From contig JAUCBJ010003651.1 in NCBI GenBank assembly GCA_032718475.1, forward strand, positions 1 through 57,030: a stretch of 57,030 nt of DNA, written 5' to 3'. Below, in pieces: positions 10,573-22,056 of this stretch. The stretch comes from Nemertoderma westbladi (lineage: Eukaryota > Xenacoelomorpha > Nemertodermatida > Nemertodermatidae). Numbering within the stretch: the first letter of the stretch is position 1; each line of letters opens with the position of its first letter. Both the position numbers and the translations under genes were made by a program. The notes under the pieces were generated by a model. It was not told the DNA's origin, searched no databases, and was given only the letters and a program-made list of their open reading frames with translations.

Positions 10573-13376
10573 GTACGGGGCGCCTCCTCAACATTGTTCT
10601 CTGGAATGTTGAGGGCCTACAGTTTATTCGCGATAATGTCGATGACAATGAACTAAGCAGTAGTGCAGATGTTTTACTCTTCACCGAAACTCTATATTGT
10701 AAGTCAGAAATTGATTTTCCAAACTATTACTCATTTATCCAGCCCGCGCTGAAACGCACCCGGGGTCGGCCGTCCGAAGGTATAATTATTCTATGCAAAC
10801 CGTGTTTGAATCCATCTATCGTGTCTCTGGATCGGAATTACATAGCAATTAAAACAAATTCGGGATATTTTAGTGTGTTTTACTTTAACCCTGATACTGC
10901 GCTAGAAGATATAACTCTCTCTATTAACCGAGCAATCTCATTCGCTGACTACAGTAAACCTATAGTGGTGTCAGGCGATTTCAACTGTCGATTGGATAAG
11001 GGTAACCGTGGAGCATGTTTATCAGATAATTTAAATCAACTCGGATTCTATTGTTTAAATGATCCATCTGCTCCTACCTACATCTCACCCCAGGGAGAAA
11101 GTGTAATAGATCTAGTGTTTATTCGTTACCCCTCGGTGGCTCCAAGCTGTCTACCACAGCTGCAAATCCACCTCAGTCCAATACGTAAACATCAGAGAGT
11201 CTCTGCAAACATATATCTTAATACAGACTCAAACCTTCAGATCCCCAGCAGGCCACATCGATATACACGAAAAATTGATTCTGGTAAACTTTCTAACCAT
11301 GCGAATCTTCAACTAGTGTTTGAAAATCTAGTAACTCATAGCGATATTAACACGGCCACACTACTTCTAAATGATGCTATAACCGGGTCTTCCAATTTGA
11401 TACGCCCCCGAGTAACCCATGGGAAGCCATGGTTTGACGAAGAATGCCGAAATCAAAAATCTACATTAATGGCTGCTATGTTGTCTCGTCACGTTTCTAC
11501 AGACGCTAACACCAACTTCTGGCGTCTACGGAAGCAATATAAATCTCTAGTAAAGGATAAACGAAACGCCTACGACAATGATAAACTATTGGATCTGATC
11601 GTCCGCGTCGAAATTACTCCCTGGTCCCTTTTCAAGCAGAAACATAAACCGTCGATTGCTCCCATTGATGCTACACGGCTCGAGGAACATTTTACGGACT
11701 TACTAGGAACTCCAAATGATCCTGAAGGAGTGGCTACTACCCCGGTTTCATCTGATCCCGAACGCGAGCTGGACGAGTGGTTCAATGAACAGTTTACAGA
11801 ATCGGAAATTCTAGAGACAATTACCGACCTACCAAACAACAAGGCGTGCGGACATGACGGCATATACTATGAGCACATAAAACTGGGGATTCCACAACTT
11901 TTATCATTAATAACTCTACTCTATAACGTCTGCTTTGATATTGGGAAATTGCCTTCAATCTGGAAAAATAGCGTGATAAATATTCTTTATAAAGGGAAGG
12001 GGAAAATCACGGACCCCGACAACTACCGCGGGATAGCTCTTCTGTGTGTTCTTCTGAAAATTCTCACGTCGACTATTAACAAGCGAATACGCAGCGCTCT
12101 CGCTAACTTCATTCCACTCGAACAGTTTGGTTTTGTCCCTCAACGATCTACAATACATGCTATATCGAAGTTACTTCAGGACATTACAACAGCCTTTAAC
12201 TCGCCCACTAGACAATCAAGAATAACATATGCATTATTTGTTGATTTCCGGAAGGCGTTTGACCTTTTAAGCCGTAAAGTATTACTAAACAAGCTCTACA
12301 ACTTAGGTGTGAGGGGAAAGACCTTCGACATAATAAAGGAATTGTTATGTAATTATTTCCGCATCTTTGATGGTCTCCGTTACTCGAACCTCATTGAACA
12401 ATTACGAGGGATTTTACAGGGGGACTGTCTGAGCCCCACCTGCTTTATTTTATTCATTGCCGACCTAGCAACGGCACTAAGAAATGTAGCTGCCTTACTC
12501 AAATTCATATTCTATGCAGACGATTTGGTGATATACTCCAGTAACAGATGCGACGTCCAATCAGCTCTCGATGTTATATCCAACTGGTGTAAATTAAACG
12601 GTATGGAAGTAAATTTATTGAAAACAAAGATTATTAAATTTCGCAAGGGCGGTCGATACAGCAAAGACGACAAATTCACATATTGAAATAATATAGTCAA
12701 ACTCGAGAATAAATACGAATACCTAGGAATTACGCTTCAGCCTTCATTATCATTCACACAGCATATTCAATTAAAGAAAATAAAGGCATTTGGAATTATT
12801 GGCTCAATACAGCACCTCCGTTTATTATCAATTGACACTGCCATCAAAATTTTTAATTCTAAAATAGACCCTTTGGTAACATACGCGTTCACAGAAATCG
12901 GTCCTTATTTTACACTGGCACATTTAAAAGAAGTAGATAAAATAAAATCAGCATTCGCTAAATCAATGCTGGCCTTACACAAATCCGCATCTTCCACTAT
13001 GGCACTAAAGCTTATTGATCAACAAATGTTTGTCGAGTGCATTCTAGAACGCAACCCAAATACCTTCAATCGAAACGCAATCTCATTATACAGAGTACAC
13101 CGAGAGGAACGCGAATTGAATTTCATCCAAGAAGGTTTTATAAACGGGCCCGCTTTCACCTCGGACATATGGAAACGCCAAAACCAGAAAAACCGACACG
13201 TTGTAACTCGGACAACTTCCCATGGTTTTCATTTTAAACTCTGCACCGATCAAACTCCTTTTCACCCGCTGTCACAGAACTGCGTCTGCCGATTCTGCCA
13301 GCACTCATGCTCGGACCGCTATCACTGTCTTTCATGTACCCTTTGTCCACCCTTATCAACCTTAGCACAACCATAA
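10485..13376 (+). pseudogene. LINE-A ORF2: AP endonuclease and reverse transcriptase, one in-frame stop
   Basis: This encodes the enzymatic protein of a non-LTR retrotransposon. An APE-type endonuclease comes first (LNIVLWNVEGL near residue 35, SGDFNCRLD near 163, IDLVF near 207). The reverse transcriptase follows (CGHDGIYYEHIK near 455, YRGIALL, LFVDFRKAFD near 584, GILQGDCLSPT near 641, FYADDLV near 675). A TGA at 12684-12686 interrupts the frame just before NNIVKLENKYEYLGI, then the same frame stays open to 13376 and ends in a Cys/His cluster (CVCRFCQHSC...CLSC). The stop sits where related proteins usually have Trp, so a TGG-to-TGA mutation is likely. No ATG lies between the open-frame entry and the endonuclease. 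Clade is not assigned. Confidence 0.85.
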
Positions 13377-13609
13377 TAAATCAATATAAGGCCTAACTAA
13401 ACTGTACTGTATCGACTTCAATAATTATCATGTTATTTCGGTGTATATAATATTATATGGTATTTAAATAAAATTAATTAATATACAGTCATTTTACCCC
13501 GACTGGGGTGTAGTTATTAAAAAAAATAATCTAATATTGGGGCGGCTTTCTCTCGTTTTATACAAAATGGAATAATGTTAACTGGAAAAGCCACGATCTA
13601 AGCATCAGT
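13377..13609. other. LINE-A 3' untranslated region and junction with minisatellite
   Basis: This is AT-rich sequence after the LINE-A stop, with A/T-rich runs near 13470-13540. No clear poly(A) or microsatellite tail defines the end of LINE-A. The 34-bp minisatellite begins gradually from about 13610. Confidence 0.4.
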
Positions 13610-16600
13610 TGCTTTCAACTGAACCCCTCCTAACTGATACTAACGCTTTTAATTGAACCACTCCTAACTGATACTAACGCTTTTAACTGAACCACTCCTA
13701 ACTGAAACTAACGCTTTTAACTGAACCACTCCTAACTGAAACGAACGCTTTTAACGGAACCACTCCTAACTGAAACTAACGCTTTTATCTGAACCACTCC
13801 TAACTGAAACTAACGCTTTTAACTGAACCACTCCTAACTGATACTGACGCTTTTAACTGAACCACTCCTAACTGAAACTAACACTTTTAACTGAACCTAT
13901 CCTAACTGATACTAACGCTTTTAATTGAACCACTCCTAACTAACTGATACTAACGCTTTTAATTGATCAACTCCTAACTGATACTAACGCTTTTAACTGA
14001 ACCACTCCTAACTGATACTGACGCTTTTAACTGAACCACTCCTAACTGAAACTAACACTTTTAACTGAACCTATCCTAACTGATACTAACGTTTTTAACA
14101 GAACCACTCCTAACTAACTGATACCAACGTTTTTAACTGAACCCCTCCTAACTTATACTAACGCTTTTAATTGAACCACTCCTAACTGATACTAACGCTT
14201 TTAACTGAACCACTCCTAACTGAAACTAACGCTTTTAACTGAACCACTCCTAACTGAAACGAACGCTTTTAACGGAACCACTCCTAACTGAAACTAACGC
14301 TTTTATCTGAACCACTCCTAACTGAAACTAACGCTTTTAACTGAACCACTCCTAACTGATACTGACGCTTTTAACTGAACCACTCCTAACTGAAACTAAC
14401 ACTTTTAACTGAACCTATCCTAACTGATACTAACGCTTTTAATTGAACCACTCCTAACTAACTGATACTAACGCTTTTAAATGATCAACTCCTAACTGAT
14501 ACTAACGCTTTTATCTCAATCACTCCTAACTGAAACTAACGCTTTTAATTGAACCCCTCCTAACTGATACTAACGCTTTTAACTGAACCACTCCTAACAG
14601 ATTCTAACGCTTTTAACTGAACCAGTCCTAACTGATTCTAACGCTTTTATCTGAACCACTCCTAACTAACTGATACCAACGCTTTTAATTGAACCCCTCC
14701 TAACTGATACTAACGCTTTTAACTCAACCACTCCTAACTGAAACTAACGCTTTTAACTGAACCACTCCTAACTGAAACTAACGCTCTTAACTGAGCCACT
14801 CCTAACTGAAAATAACGTTTTTAACAGAACCACTCCTAACTGATACTAACGCTTTTTATTTGAACCACTCCTAACTGATACTAACGCTTTTATCTGAACC
14901 CCTCCTAACTGATAAACTGATACTAAAGCTTTTAACTGAACCCCTCCTAACTGATACTAACGCTTTTAATTGAACCACTCCTAACTGATACTAACGTTTT
15001 TAACAGAACCACTCCTAACTAACTGATACCAACGCTTTTAATTGAACCCCTCCTAACTGATACTAACGCTTTTAACTCAACCACTCCTAACTGAAACTAA
15101 CGCTTTTAACTGAACCCTTCCTAACTGAAACTAACACTTTTAACTGAACCCCTCCTAACTGATACTAACGCTTTTAATTGAACCACTCCTAACTGATACT
15201 AACGCTTTTAACTGAACCACTCCTAACTGAAAATAACGTTTTTAACAGAACCACTCCTAACTGATACTAACGCTTTTTATTGAACCACTCCTAACTGATA
15301 CTAACGCTTTTATCTGAACCCCTCCTAACTGATAAACTGATACTAACGCTTTTAACTTTACCACTCCTAACTGATACTAACGCTTTTAACTGAAACCCTT
15401 CCAACTAACTGATACCAACGCTTTTAACTAAACCACTACTAACTGATACTAATGCTTTTATCTGAACCACTCCTAACTGAAACTAACGCTTTCAATTAAA
15501 CCAATTCTAACTGGTACTAACGCTTTTAACTGAACCACTCCTAACTGATACTAACGCTTTTAACGGAACCACTCCTAACTAACTGATACCAACGTTTTTA
15601 ACTGAACCCCTCATAACTTATACTAACGATTTAATCTGAACTACTACTAACTGATTCTAACGCTTTTATCTGAACCCCTCCTAACTGATACTAACGCTTT
15701 TAATTGAACCACTCCTAACTGATACTAACGCTTTTAACTGAACCCCTCCTAACTGATACTAACGATTTAATCTGAACTACTACTAACTGATACTAACGCT
15801 TTTATCTGAACCACTCATAACTGATACTAACGCTTTTAACTGAACCACTCCTAACTAACTGATACCAACGTTTTTAACTGAACCCCTCCTAACTGATACT
15901 AACGCTTTTAACTCAACCACTTCTAACTGATACTAACGCTTTTAACTTTACCACTCCTAACTGATACTAACGCTTTTATCTGAACTACTACTAACTGATA
16001 CTAACGCTTTTATCTGAACCACTCATAACTGATACTAACGCTTTTAACTGAACCACTCCTAACTAACTGATACTAACGCTTTTAACTGAACCCCTCCTAA
16101 CTGATACTAACGATTTAATCTGAACTACTACTAACTGATACTAACGCTTTTATCTGAACCACTCATAACTGATACTAACGCTTTTAACTGAACCACTCCT
16201 AACTAACTGATACTAACGCTTTTAACTGAACCACTCCTAACTGATACTAACGCTTTTAACTCAACCACTCCTAACTGATACTAACGCTTTTAACGGAACC
16301 ACTCCTAACTAACTGATACCAACGTTTTTAACTGAACCCCTCCTAACTGATACTAACGCTTTTAATTGAACCACTCCTAACTGATACTAACGCTTTTAAC
16401 TGAACCCCTCCTAACTGATACTAACGATTTAATCTGAACTACTACTAACTGATACTAACGCTTTTATCTGAACCACTCATAACTGATACTAACGCTTTTA
16501 ACTGAACCACTCCTAACTAACTGATACCAACGTTTTTAACTGAACCCCTCCTAACTGATACTAACGCTTTTAACTCAACCACTTCTAACTGATACTAACG

Positions 16601-16739
16601 CTTTTAACTTTACCACTCCTAACTAACTGATACTAACGTTTTTAACTGAACCCCTCCTAACTGATACTAACGTTTTTAACTCAACCACTCCTAACTGATA
16701 CTAACGCTTTTAATTGAACCACTCCTAACTGATACTAAC
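13610..16739. repeat. 34-bp minisatellite, left part
   Basis: Tandem units of TAACTGATACTAACGCTTTT followed by AACTGAACCACTCC (34 bp) run for about 3.1 kb. Some units carry an extra TAAC (38 bp), and common variants are TGAAACTAACG, GATTTAATCTGAACTACTAC and CCCCTCC. Mixed variant strings recur in the same order, showing higher-order duplication. The array continues at 22647 after LINE-B. There are no unique spacers between units, so it is not CRISPR-like. Confidence 0.95.
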
Positions 16740-16992
16740 TCCTGTATTTGACTCTGTATTTCGATGAGGACGCATCTGCCTATGCTGACTGCTACAGCAC
16801 AAACAGACTACCGGATAATTATTATTGTTTAATTATACTCCATTGTTAATTATATTGTTATTGCTAAACTGTATAACTAAACTGTTTACCGTGGACCGGC
16901 GACATACTTTTTATTTGATTTACCGGTACTACAAATTAATTTATATCTGGCACCCTTTGGGCCGATCTGGATTAGTATCTACTACTTTAAGA

Positions 16993-18303
16993 ATGTCGTC
17001 GCAGCGGAAAAGAAACAATAACAGCGATGACAACCATCGTCAAAGTATGTCCTTATCTTCTCGTCGTCTCAGCATTGGAGTTGCAGCTGGGAACCCCAAT
17101 ATAAACGAGCCGAAATCTCAACTACACAAACAATCAAAAGAAGAAAACAAAAGGATAAGCGGGAAATCGTCAAATTTGGTCACAGCAACTACTAAATCGG
17201 TAGCGGATCCCACAGCAAATCGTGACGATGGACTGACTGAGATTGAGGTGAGTTGCTCTGGCTCCAATTGCGATGTATCGATGATTTGCATCGTAAAGAT
17301 AGGGACGGATTTTGGTCGCATCGACTTCTACTGCGGAAAATGTGTTGGTTGTCGTTTATCTAATTTATCAAAGGAAATGGAAGCCTTGGAACTGCGAGTA
17401 GACCACAATATAACAAAACTCCATGGACAAGTAAATGACTTCGATTCTCGATCTATGATCTTGGAGGTACAGATCAAAGATAATAGACGAGCTATGGAGA
17501 ATGCTTTCAAGAACCTTAGGGTTGAGACAGAAAGTAACATCGAAGAGCTACAAAAGAAACACGATGATATAGACCTAGAACTCGAAGATTTAAAATCCGC
17601 TGCCAGTAATCGCACGACTGAAAATACGACTACTAACGGTGATACAACAAGTAATGAAGCTTGGCCATGGAAAAACGTGTCATATTCCCGCTGCAAAAAA
17701 CCAAACAATACAACAAACCTCGCTATACTAACACGGCAACTAAAACACGAAGAATCTGAACAAAATAAACGCAGATCAAATATCGTTATATCCGGTTCCA
17801 GTCCGCAAGATAATGACAAAGATCTTATTATCGACATCGCCTCTACTCTCAATGTCACACTAGAAGAGAACGATATAAACTTTAAACGTGTGGGGAAACT
17901 ACGAGAAAACAACTCGCAACCCGTAGTAGTTACATTACCCCCAGAAAAGCGGGCTAAACTACTACAGAAAGCTCGTGATTTACGTAAATCACAAAGATAT
18001 AACCACATATATATATCGTTAGATCTCACACCAGAAGAAAGTCGTCTGCAATATGACTTACGACAGGAAAGGCGTGCGATGCAATCTAGTCACCCAGATA
18101 AACGCTGGGTCATCTACCGAAACGAAGTGGTTGACTCGGCATCTATTAACAATCTAGGAAAAACCATGAACACAGCTCGGCTAACCAACGATCATAGACA
18201 ACGAACATTCTACAGATCTGACTCATCTTCATTTAGTACCTCCTGTAATATATCCCCAACTACAACAAATCCATCTCAATCACAGGTAATAAATATAGAA
18301 TGA
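16993..18303 (+). CDS. LINE-B ORF1: zinc-finger, coiled-coil RNA-binding protein
   Basis: I choose the ATG at 16993 (MSSQRKRNNNSDD); the frame is open upstream to 16825, but that extension is hydrophobic and looks like leader. The protein has about 436 residues. A Cys-rich region at about 88-120 (CSGSNCDVSMIC...FYCGKCVGC) resembles the PHD-like zinc fingers of CR1-type ORF1 proteins. A charged heptad-like stretch at about 126-203 is a likely coiled coil for multimerisation. From about 263 (NIVISGSSPQD) to 375 (WVIYRNEVV) the layout resembles the RRM-like plus C-terminal domain of LINE ORF1 proteins. The expected role is binding LINE RNA in cytoplasmic particles. It ends at TGA, and the downstream frame is open and in phase (see findings). 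Confidence 0.8.
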   Translation: MSSQRKRNNNSDDNHRQSMSLSSRRLSIGVAAGNPNINEPKSQLHKQSKEENKRISGKSSNLVTATTKSVADPTANRDDGLTEIEVSCSGSNCDVSMICIVKIGTDFGRIDFYCGKCVGCRLSNLSKEMEALELRVDHNITKLHGQVNDFDSRSMILEVQIKDNRRAMENAFKNLRVETESNIEELQKKHDDIDLELEDLKSAASNRTTENTTTNGDTTSNEAWPWKNVSYSRCKKPNNTTNLAILTRQLKHEESEQNKRRSNIVISGSSPQDNDKDLIIDIASTLNVTLEENDINFKRVGKLRENNSQPVVVTLPPEKRAKLLQKARDLRKSQRYNHIYISLDLTPEESRLQYDLRQERRAMQSSHPDKRWVIYRNEVVDSASINNLGKTMNTARLTNDHRQRTFYRSDSSSFSTSCNISPTTTNPSQSQVINIE

Positions 18304-18321
18304 CTATATAATCCAATAACA

Positions 18322-19046
18322 AGACCCACGGCACCCAGCGGGTCTCCGGTTCCTGCATCCAGACCCACGGCACACAGCGGGTCTCCGTTCCCTGCGTGTA
18401 GACCCACAGCACCCGGCGGGTCTCCGGTCCCTGCATGTAGACCCACGGCACCCGGCGGGTCTCCGGTCCCTGCATGTAGACTCACGGCACCCAGCGGGTC
18501 TCCGGTTCCTGCGTTCGGACCCACGGCACCCGGCGGGCCTCCGTTCCCTGCATGCAGACCCACAGCACCCGGCGGGTCTCCGGTCCCTGCGTGCAGACCC
18601 ACGGCACCCGGCGGGTCTCCGGTCCCTGCGTGTAGACCCACGGCACCCAGCGAGTCTCCGTTCCCTGCGTGTAGACCCACGGCACCCAGGGGGTCTCCGT
18701 TCCCTGCGTGTAGACCCACGGCACCCGGGGTGTCTCCGGTCCCTGCATGTAGACCCACGGCACCCAGCGGGTCTCCGTTCCCTGCGTCCGGACCCACGGC
18801 ACCCAGCGAGTCTCCGTTCCCTGCGTGCAGACCCACGGCACCCGGCGGGTCTCCGGTCCCTGCGTGTAGACCCACGGCACCCAGCGAGTCTCCGTTCCCT
18901 GCGTGTAGACCCACGGCACCCAGGGGGTCTCCGTTCCCTGCGTGTAGACCCACGGCACCCGGCGGGTCTCCGGTCCCTGCATGTAGACCCACGGCACCCA
19001 GCGGGTCTCCGTTCCCTGCGTCCGGACCCATGGCACCCAGCGGGTC
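18322..19046. repeat. 39-bp in-frame minisatellite at the ORF1/ORF2 junction of LINE-B
   Basis: Exactly eighteen 39-bp units span 18322-19023, plus a partial nineteenth to 19046. In the ORF1/ORF2 frame each unit reads RPTAP(G/S)GSP(V/F)PAC with small changes. No unit changes length. A 234-bp higher-order duplication is visible: units 8-12 (GGSP, SESP, RGSP, GVSP, SGSP types) recur as units 14-18. The minus-strand frames are also open, which is a by-product of the repeat. The first in-frame ATG after the ORF1 stop lies in the partial unit at 19030. Confidence 0.95.
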
Positions 19047-22000
19047 AAACTCAAACATGAACACCCATAGATCGGACTTACTTATATATAACACACAAGG
19101 TATTATTCGGCTAGATAAACGAAAGAACCTCGCAAATACTCTACTCACGTTAGATTATAATTTCGTGTGTTTATGTGAAACATGGTTAACACCAGATTTT
19201 AATGATAGGGAACTTTTTCTCAGTAAATATAATTTAGTTCGTGCAGAACGACCAGGTAAACCCGATGGTGTATCCTCACATGGTGGTGCTTTAATCGCTA
19301 TCAAATCCGGTATACCATATACCACACTAAACATCAAGGATGAGCTATCCGATAATTTTAATCTCTTAACCAATGCCGTTTGTGCTTGTACTTGTATTTT
19401 AAACAATAGGAAAATAGGGCTTGTATGTATATACAATCCTCCAAGTGAAAGTATATATCGTATTCCAATATCTAATTTTATTATTCTTTTTAACATAATC
19501 AAAAACTGGGAAATAAATCTCAATGATTTAATTATTTGCGGTGACTTGAATCTGCCTAATGTGCATTGGGACTCATTTTTTTCTAGGGATCCATATGAAA
19601 GTGCATTTTTAAATATTTTTGCTGAATTTAATTTTAAACAATACGTTACATTCCCCACGAGAGGTTCAAATACGCTAGACATATTGCTTTCGAACTCTAA
19701 TAACCTAATTGTGGATGTAAATTCATTTTTCGAAGGCTATAATCATTTGAAAACTAATTGTAAATCCGACCACCATCCAGTACAAGTCATACTAAATGCA
19801 GCACCAAAACGTGTTCCAACCATTAACTCAACTAATCGTCATAGTTTCTGTAAACTTGATGTGGGTGTTGCCACAACCATCTGCACAAAGAACCCCTTCA
19901 GCGTAACGGTTGGACCCCATACAATAGAAGACCTAGATAATTTACTCACAAGATGGTACGAATGGATTGGAAAAATAATTGAAGCTAGCGTACCAAGACG
20001 AACTCTCCATCGCTCAATCTTACCACCATGGGTTACCCAACACACCTCACACAAATTACACAAACTGGAAACATTGAAACGCAGAGTTAACAAATACCCC
20101 GAACACAAAAAGCCACCACCATCTCTATTGAATAAACTACGAAATATGGAACACGAAATAAATACGGATCTAGAAACTGACCAGGCTCAACATGAATGCA
20201 AACTAGCCAGTAGTCGCTCTATGCAACAACTCTATAAATACTTCAAATCTTTACGAAACACCAGTGCAATACCACCTCTTGTAACTTATAATGGGTATAC
20301 CGCATGTACACCGGCAGAACAAGCTGACCTTTTTTCCGAATTCTTCCACTCAGTTTACAAAAAGCCAGCAATAAAAACAGCAGCAATTACTCCTCCAACA
20401 TTATCCCCCACTGAGGATCCCTACCACGATAATTTTATTGACGACTACGATGTGTCTGTATCCACTGTACAACTACTCCTAACATCACTAAATGTTACCA
20501 AAGCCAGAGGCCCCGATAACTTACCACCACGTTTCCTCCAACAATTAAGCGTACAACTAGCACCATCTTTAGCTGCATTATTTTTGGTGTTTAAAGACAA
20601 CTGTTACTTTCCACGAGAATGGAAACATGCATCAATATCCCCACGACATAAGAAGGGCAATAGAACTCCAGTACCGCTTTACCGTCCAATATCTCTACTT
20701 GCCATCCCCTCGAAAATTCTAGAACGATGTATCTACATGCCAATTTACAGCCATCTTCGTCCACTTTATCATCGCGCTCAGTATGGTTTTAGAAAAGGCC
20801 GCTCACCTGTTCTTCAACTGCTTGTGGTTTTAGATAAAATATATCACGCTATAGAAAATAATGATTCAAAAATAGAAATAATTTATCTAGACTTTCAAAA
20901 GGCTTTTGACTCAATATCTCATAGTTCGGTGCTACTAAAGTTATGGAAATTAGGAATTCGGGGAAAACTATGGGAAATGATACGTAGCTATCTATCAGAT
21001 AGAACTCAATCAGTGAAAGTTGTGGATGCAGTGTCAAAAACTAAAGATGTTGACAGCGGGACTCCGCAAGGAAGTATTCTAGCAACATTGTTATTCTTAG
21101 TAGAATCGAATGACCTACCGAACATTTGCACACAAACAGACCCTTATCTACTCGCTGACGATTGCAAACTTGTTTCCATATATCCGACAACCAATCCCCC
21201 ACAAATACAAGACGATTTAAATAAATTATCAGTCTGGGGTCAAAGTAACGGTCTTGAATTTAATATCAGCAAATGTAAACAACTTATTTTTCAAGGGCAG
21301 TCCAACGTAAAATTTATTAATAGCCATCCGATAGAACGAACCACCTCAGAAAAAGATCTGGGAGTCACCTTCTCATCGAATATTACCTGGACCGCACACG
21401 TAACTGAAAAATGCAGTAAAGGAAACATGGCCTTCCAACTAATAAAACGTAACTGTGCATCAAATCTTACCGCTCTATCGAAATTAAATATGTACAAATC
21501 TATGATTCTACCGATAATAACCTATGCATCACCATGTTGGTCTCCAAATAAACACGACCTATCACGTATAGAGAGTCTACAACGACGTGCCACTATCTGG
21601 ATACTACGAGATAATGAATCGACCTACACAGATCGGCTCAAATCACTTAACATACTCCCCCTTTCTCTCTACCTACAACTCCTAGATTTGATGACGCTGT
21701 CGAAGATTATCGCTGGAAAATGCGATATCAACTGGGAAGAACACCTCAAACTAAGCAGACCATCAAACCAAAATACTCGTTCAAATGATCGGATCTTATT
21801 TAATGTTGTGCGGCCGAAGAAATGCAAGTCAGAACAAAACTTTTGGTTCCGAGTACCTTACATTGCAAATGTATTACCTAATCGAATCAATTTCACAAAC
21901 CATGTAGGGCTTAAATCTCGTCTGATCGATTTATTTTGGAGGTACTTCATTAAACACTACTCAATTGATATTCCCTGTAGCTGGTCGGTGTGCTGCAGCT

Positions 22001-22056
22001 GCGTCTTGATGAACTGTAGAAATAATAACTCTCGTCTCGATGATTTATACCCATAG
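19030..22056 (+). CDS. LINE-B ORF2: AP endonuclease and reverse transcriptase
   Basis: The first ATG after the ORF1 stop is at 19030 (MAPSGSNSNMNTHRSDLL), giving about 1008 residues; ATG 19057 is an alternative. The endonuclease motifs are complete: IYNTQGI, CLCETWLTPD, CGDLNLPNVHWDS, LDILLSN and CKSDHHPV. The RT domain shows KARGPDNLPP, YRPISLLAIPSK, QYGFRKGRSP, IIYLDFQKAFDSIS and SGTPQGSILATLLF. The catalytic box reads LLADDCKL, keeping both Asp of the usual (Y/F)xDD neighbourhood with Leu before ADD. The C-terminus has a CSWSVCCSC cluster typical of the CR1 group. The protein nicks target DNA and primes reverse transcription there. No stop or frameshift was found. The frame is continuous with ORF1 apart from one TGA. 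Confidence 0.9.
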   Translation: MAPSGSNSNMNTHRSDLLIYNTQGIIRLDKRKNLANTLLTLDYNFVCLCETWLTPDFNDRELFLSKYNLVRAERPGKPDGVSSHGGALIAIKSGIPYTTLNIKDELSDNFNLLTNAVCACTCILNNRKIGLVCIYNPPSESIYRIPISNFIILFNIIKNWEINLNDLIICGDLNLPNVHWDSFFSRDPYESAFLNIFAEFNFKQYVTFPTRGSNTLDILLSNSNNLIVDVNSFFEGYNHLKTNCKSDHHPVQVILNAAPKRVPTINSTNRHSFCKLDVGVATTICTKNPFSVTVGPHTIEDLDNLLTRWYEWIGKIIEASVPRRTLHRSILPPWVTQHTSHKLHKLETLKRRVNKYPEHKKPPPSLLNKLRNMEHEINTDLETDQAQHECKLASSRSMQQLYKYFKSLRNTSAIPPLVTYNGYTACTPAEQADLFSEFFHSVYKKPAIKTAAITPPTLSPTEDPYHDNFIDDYDVSVSTVQLLLTSLNVTKARGPDNLPPRFLQQLSVQLAPSLAALFLVFKDNCYFPREWKHASISPRHKKGNRTPVPLYRPISLLAIPSKILERCIYMPIYSHLRPLYHRAQYGFRKGRSPVLQLLVVLDKIYHAIENNDSKIEIIYLDFQKAFDSISHSSVLLKLWKLGIRGKLWEMIRSYLSDRTQSVKVVDAVSKTKDVDSGTPQGSILATLLFLVESNDLPNICTQTDPYLLADDCKLVSIYPTTNPPQIQDDLNKLSVWGQSNGLEFNISKCKQLIFQGQSNVKFINSHPIERTTSEKDLGVTFSSNITWTAHVTEKCSKGNMAFQLIKRNCASNLTALSKLNMYKSMILPIITYASPCWSPNKHDLSRIESLQRRATIWILRDNESTYTDRLKSLNILPLSLYLQLLDLMTLSKIIAGKCDINWEEHLKLSRPSNQNTRSNDRILFNVVRPKKCKSEQNFWFRVPYIANVLPNRINFTNHVGLKSRLIDLFWRYFIKHYSIDIPCSWSVCCSCVLMNCRNNNSRLDDLYP

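Noticed and set aside
13610-16739. CRISPR-like array
   Set aside because: Units are directly adjacent with no unique spacers, and the context is an animal genome; it is a minisatellite. The same holds for the 46-bp array.
17328-18029. Minus-strand 233-codon open frame
   Set aside because: It is the complement of LINE-B ORF1 and has Ser/Leu/Phe-rich composition typical of an antisense shadow.
18276-19148. Minus-strand open frames of 290 and 190 codons across the 39-bp repeat
   Set aside because: They exist because the repeat length is a multiple of three and lacks stops in several frames; the plus frame is continuous with a recognised LINE ORF2.
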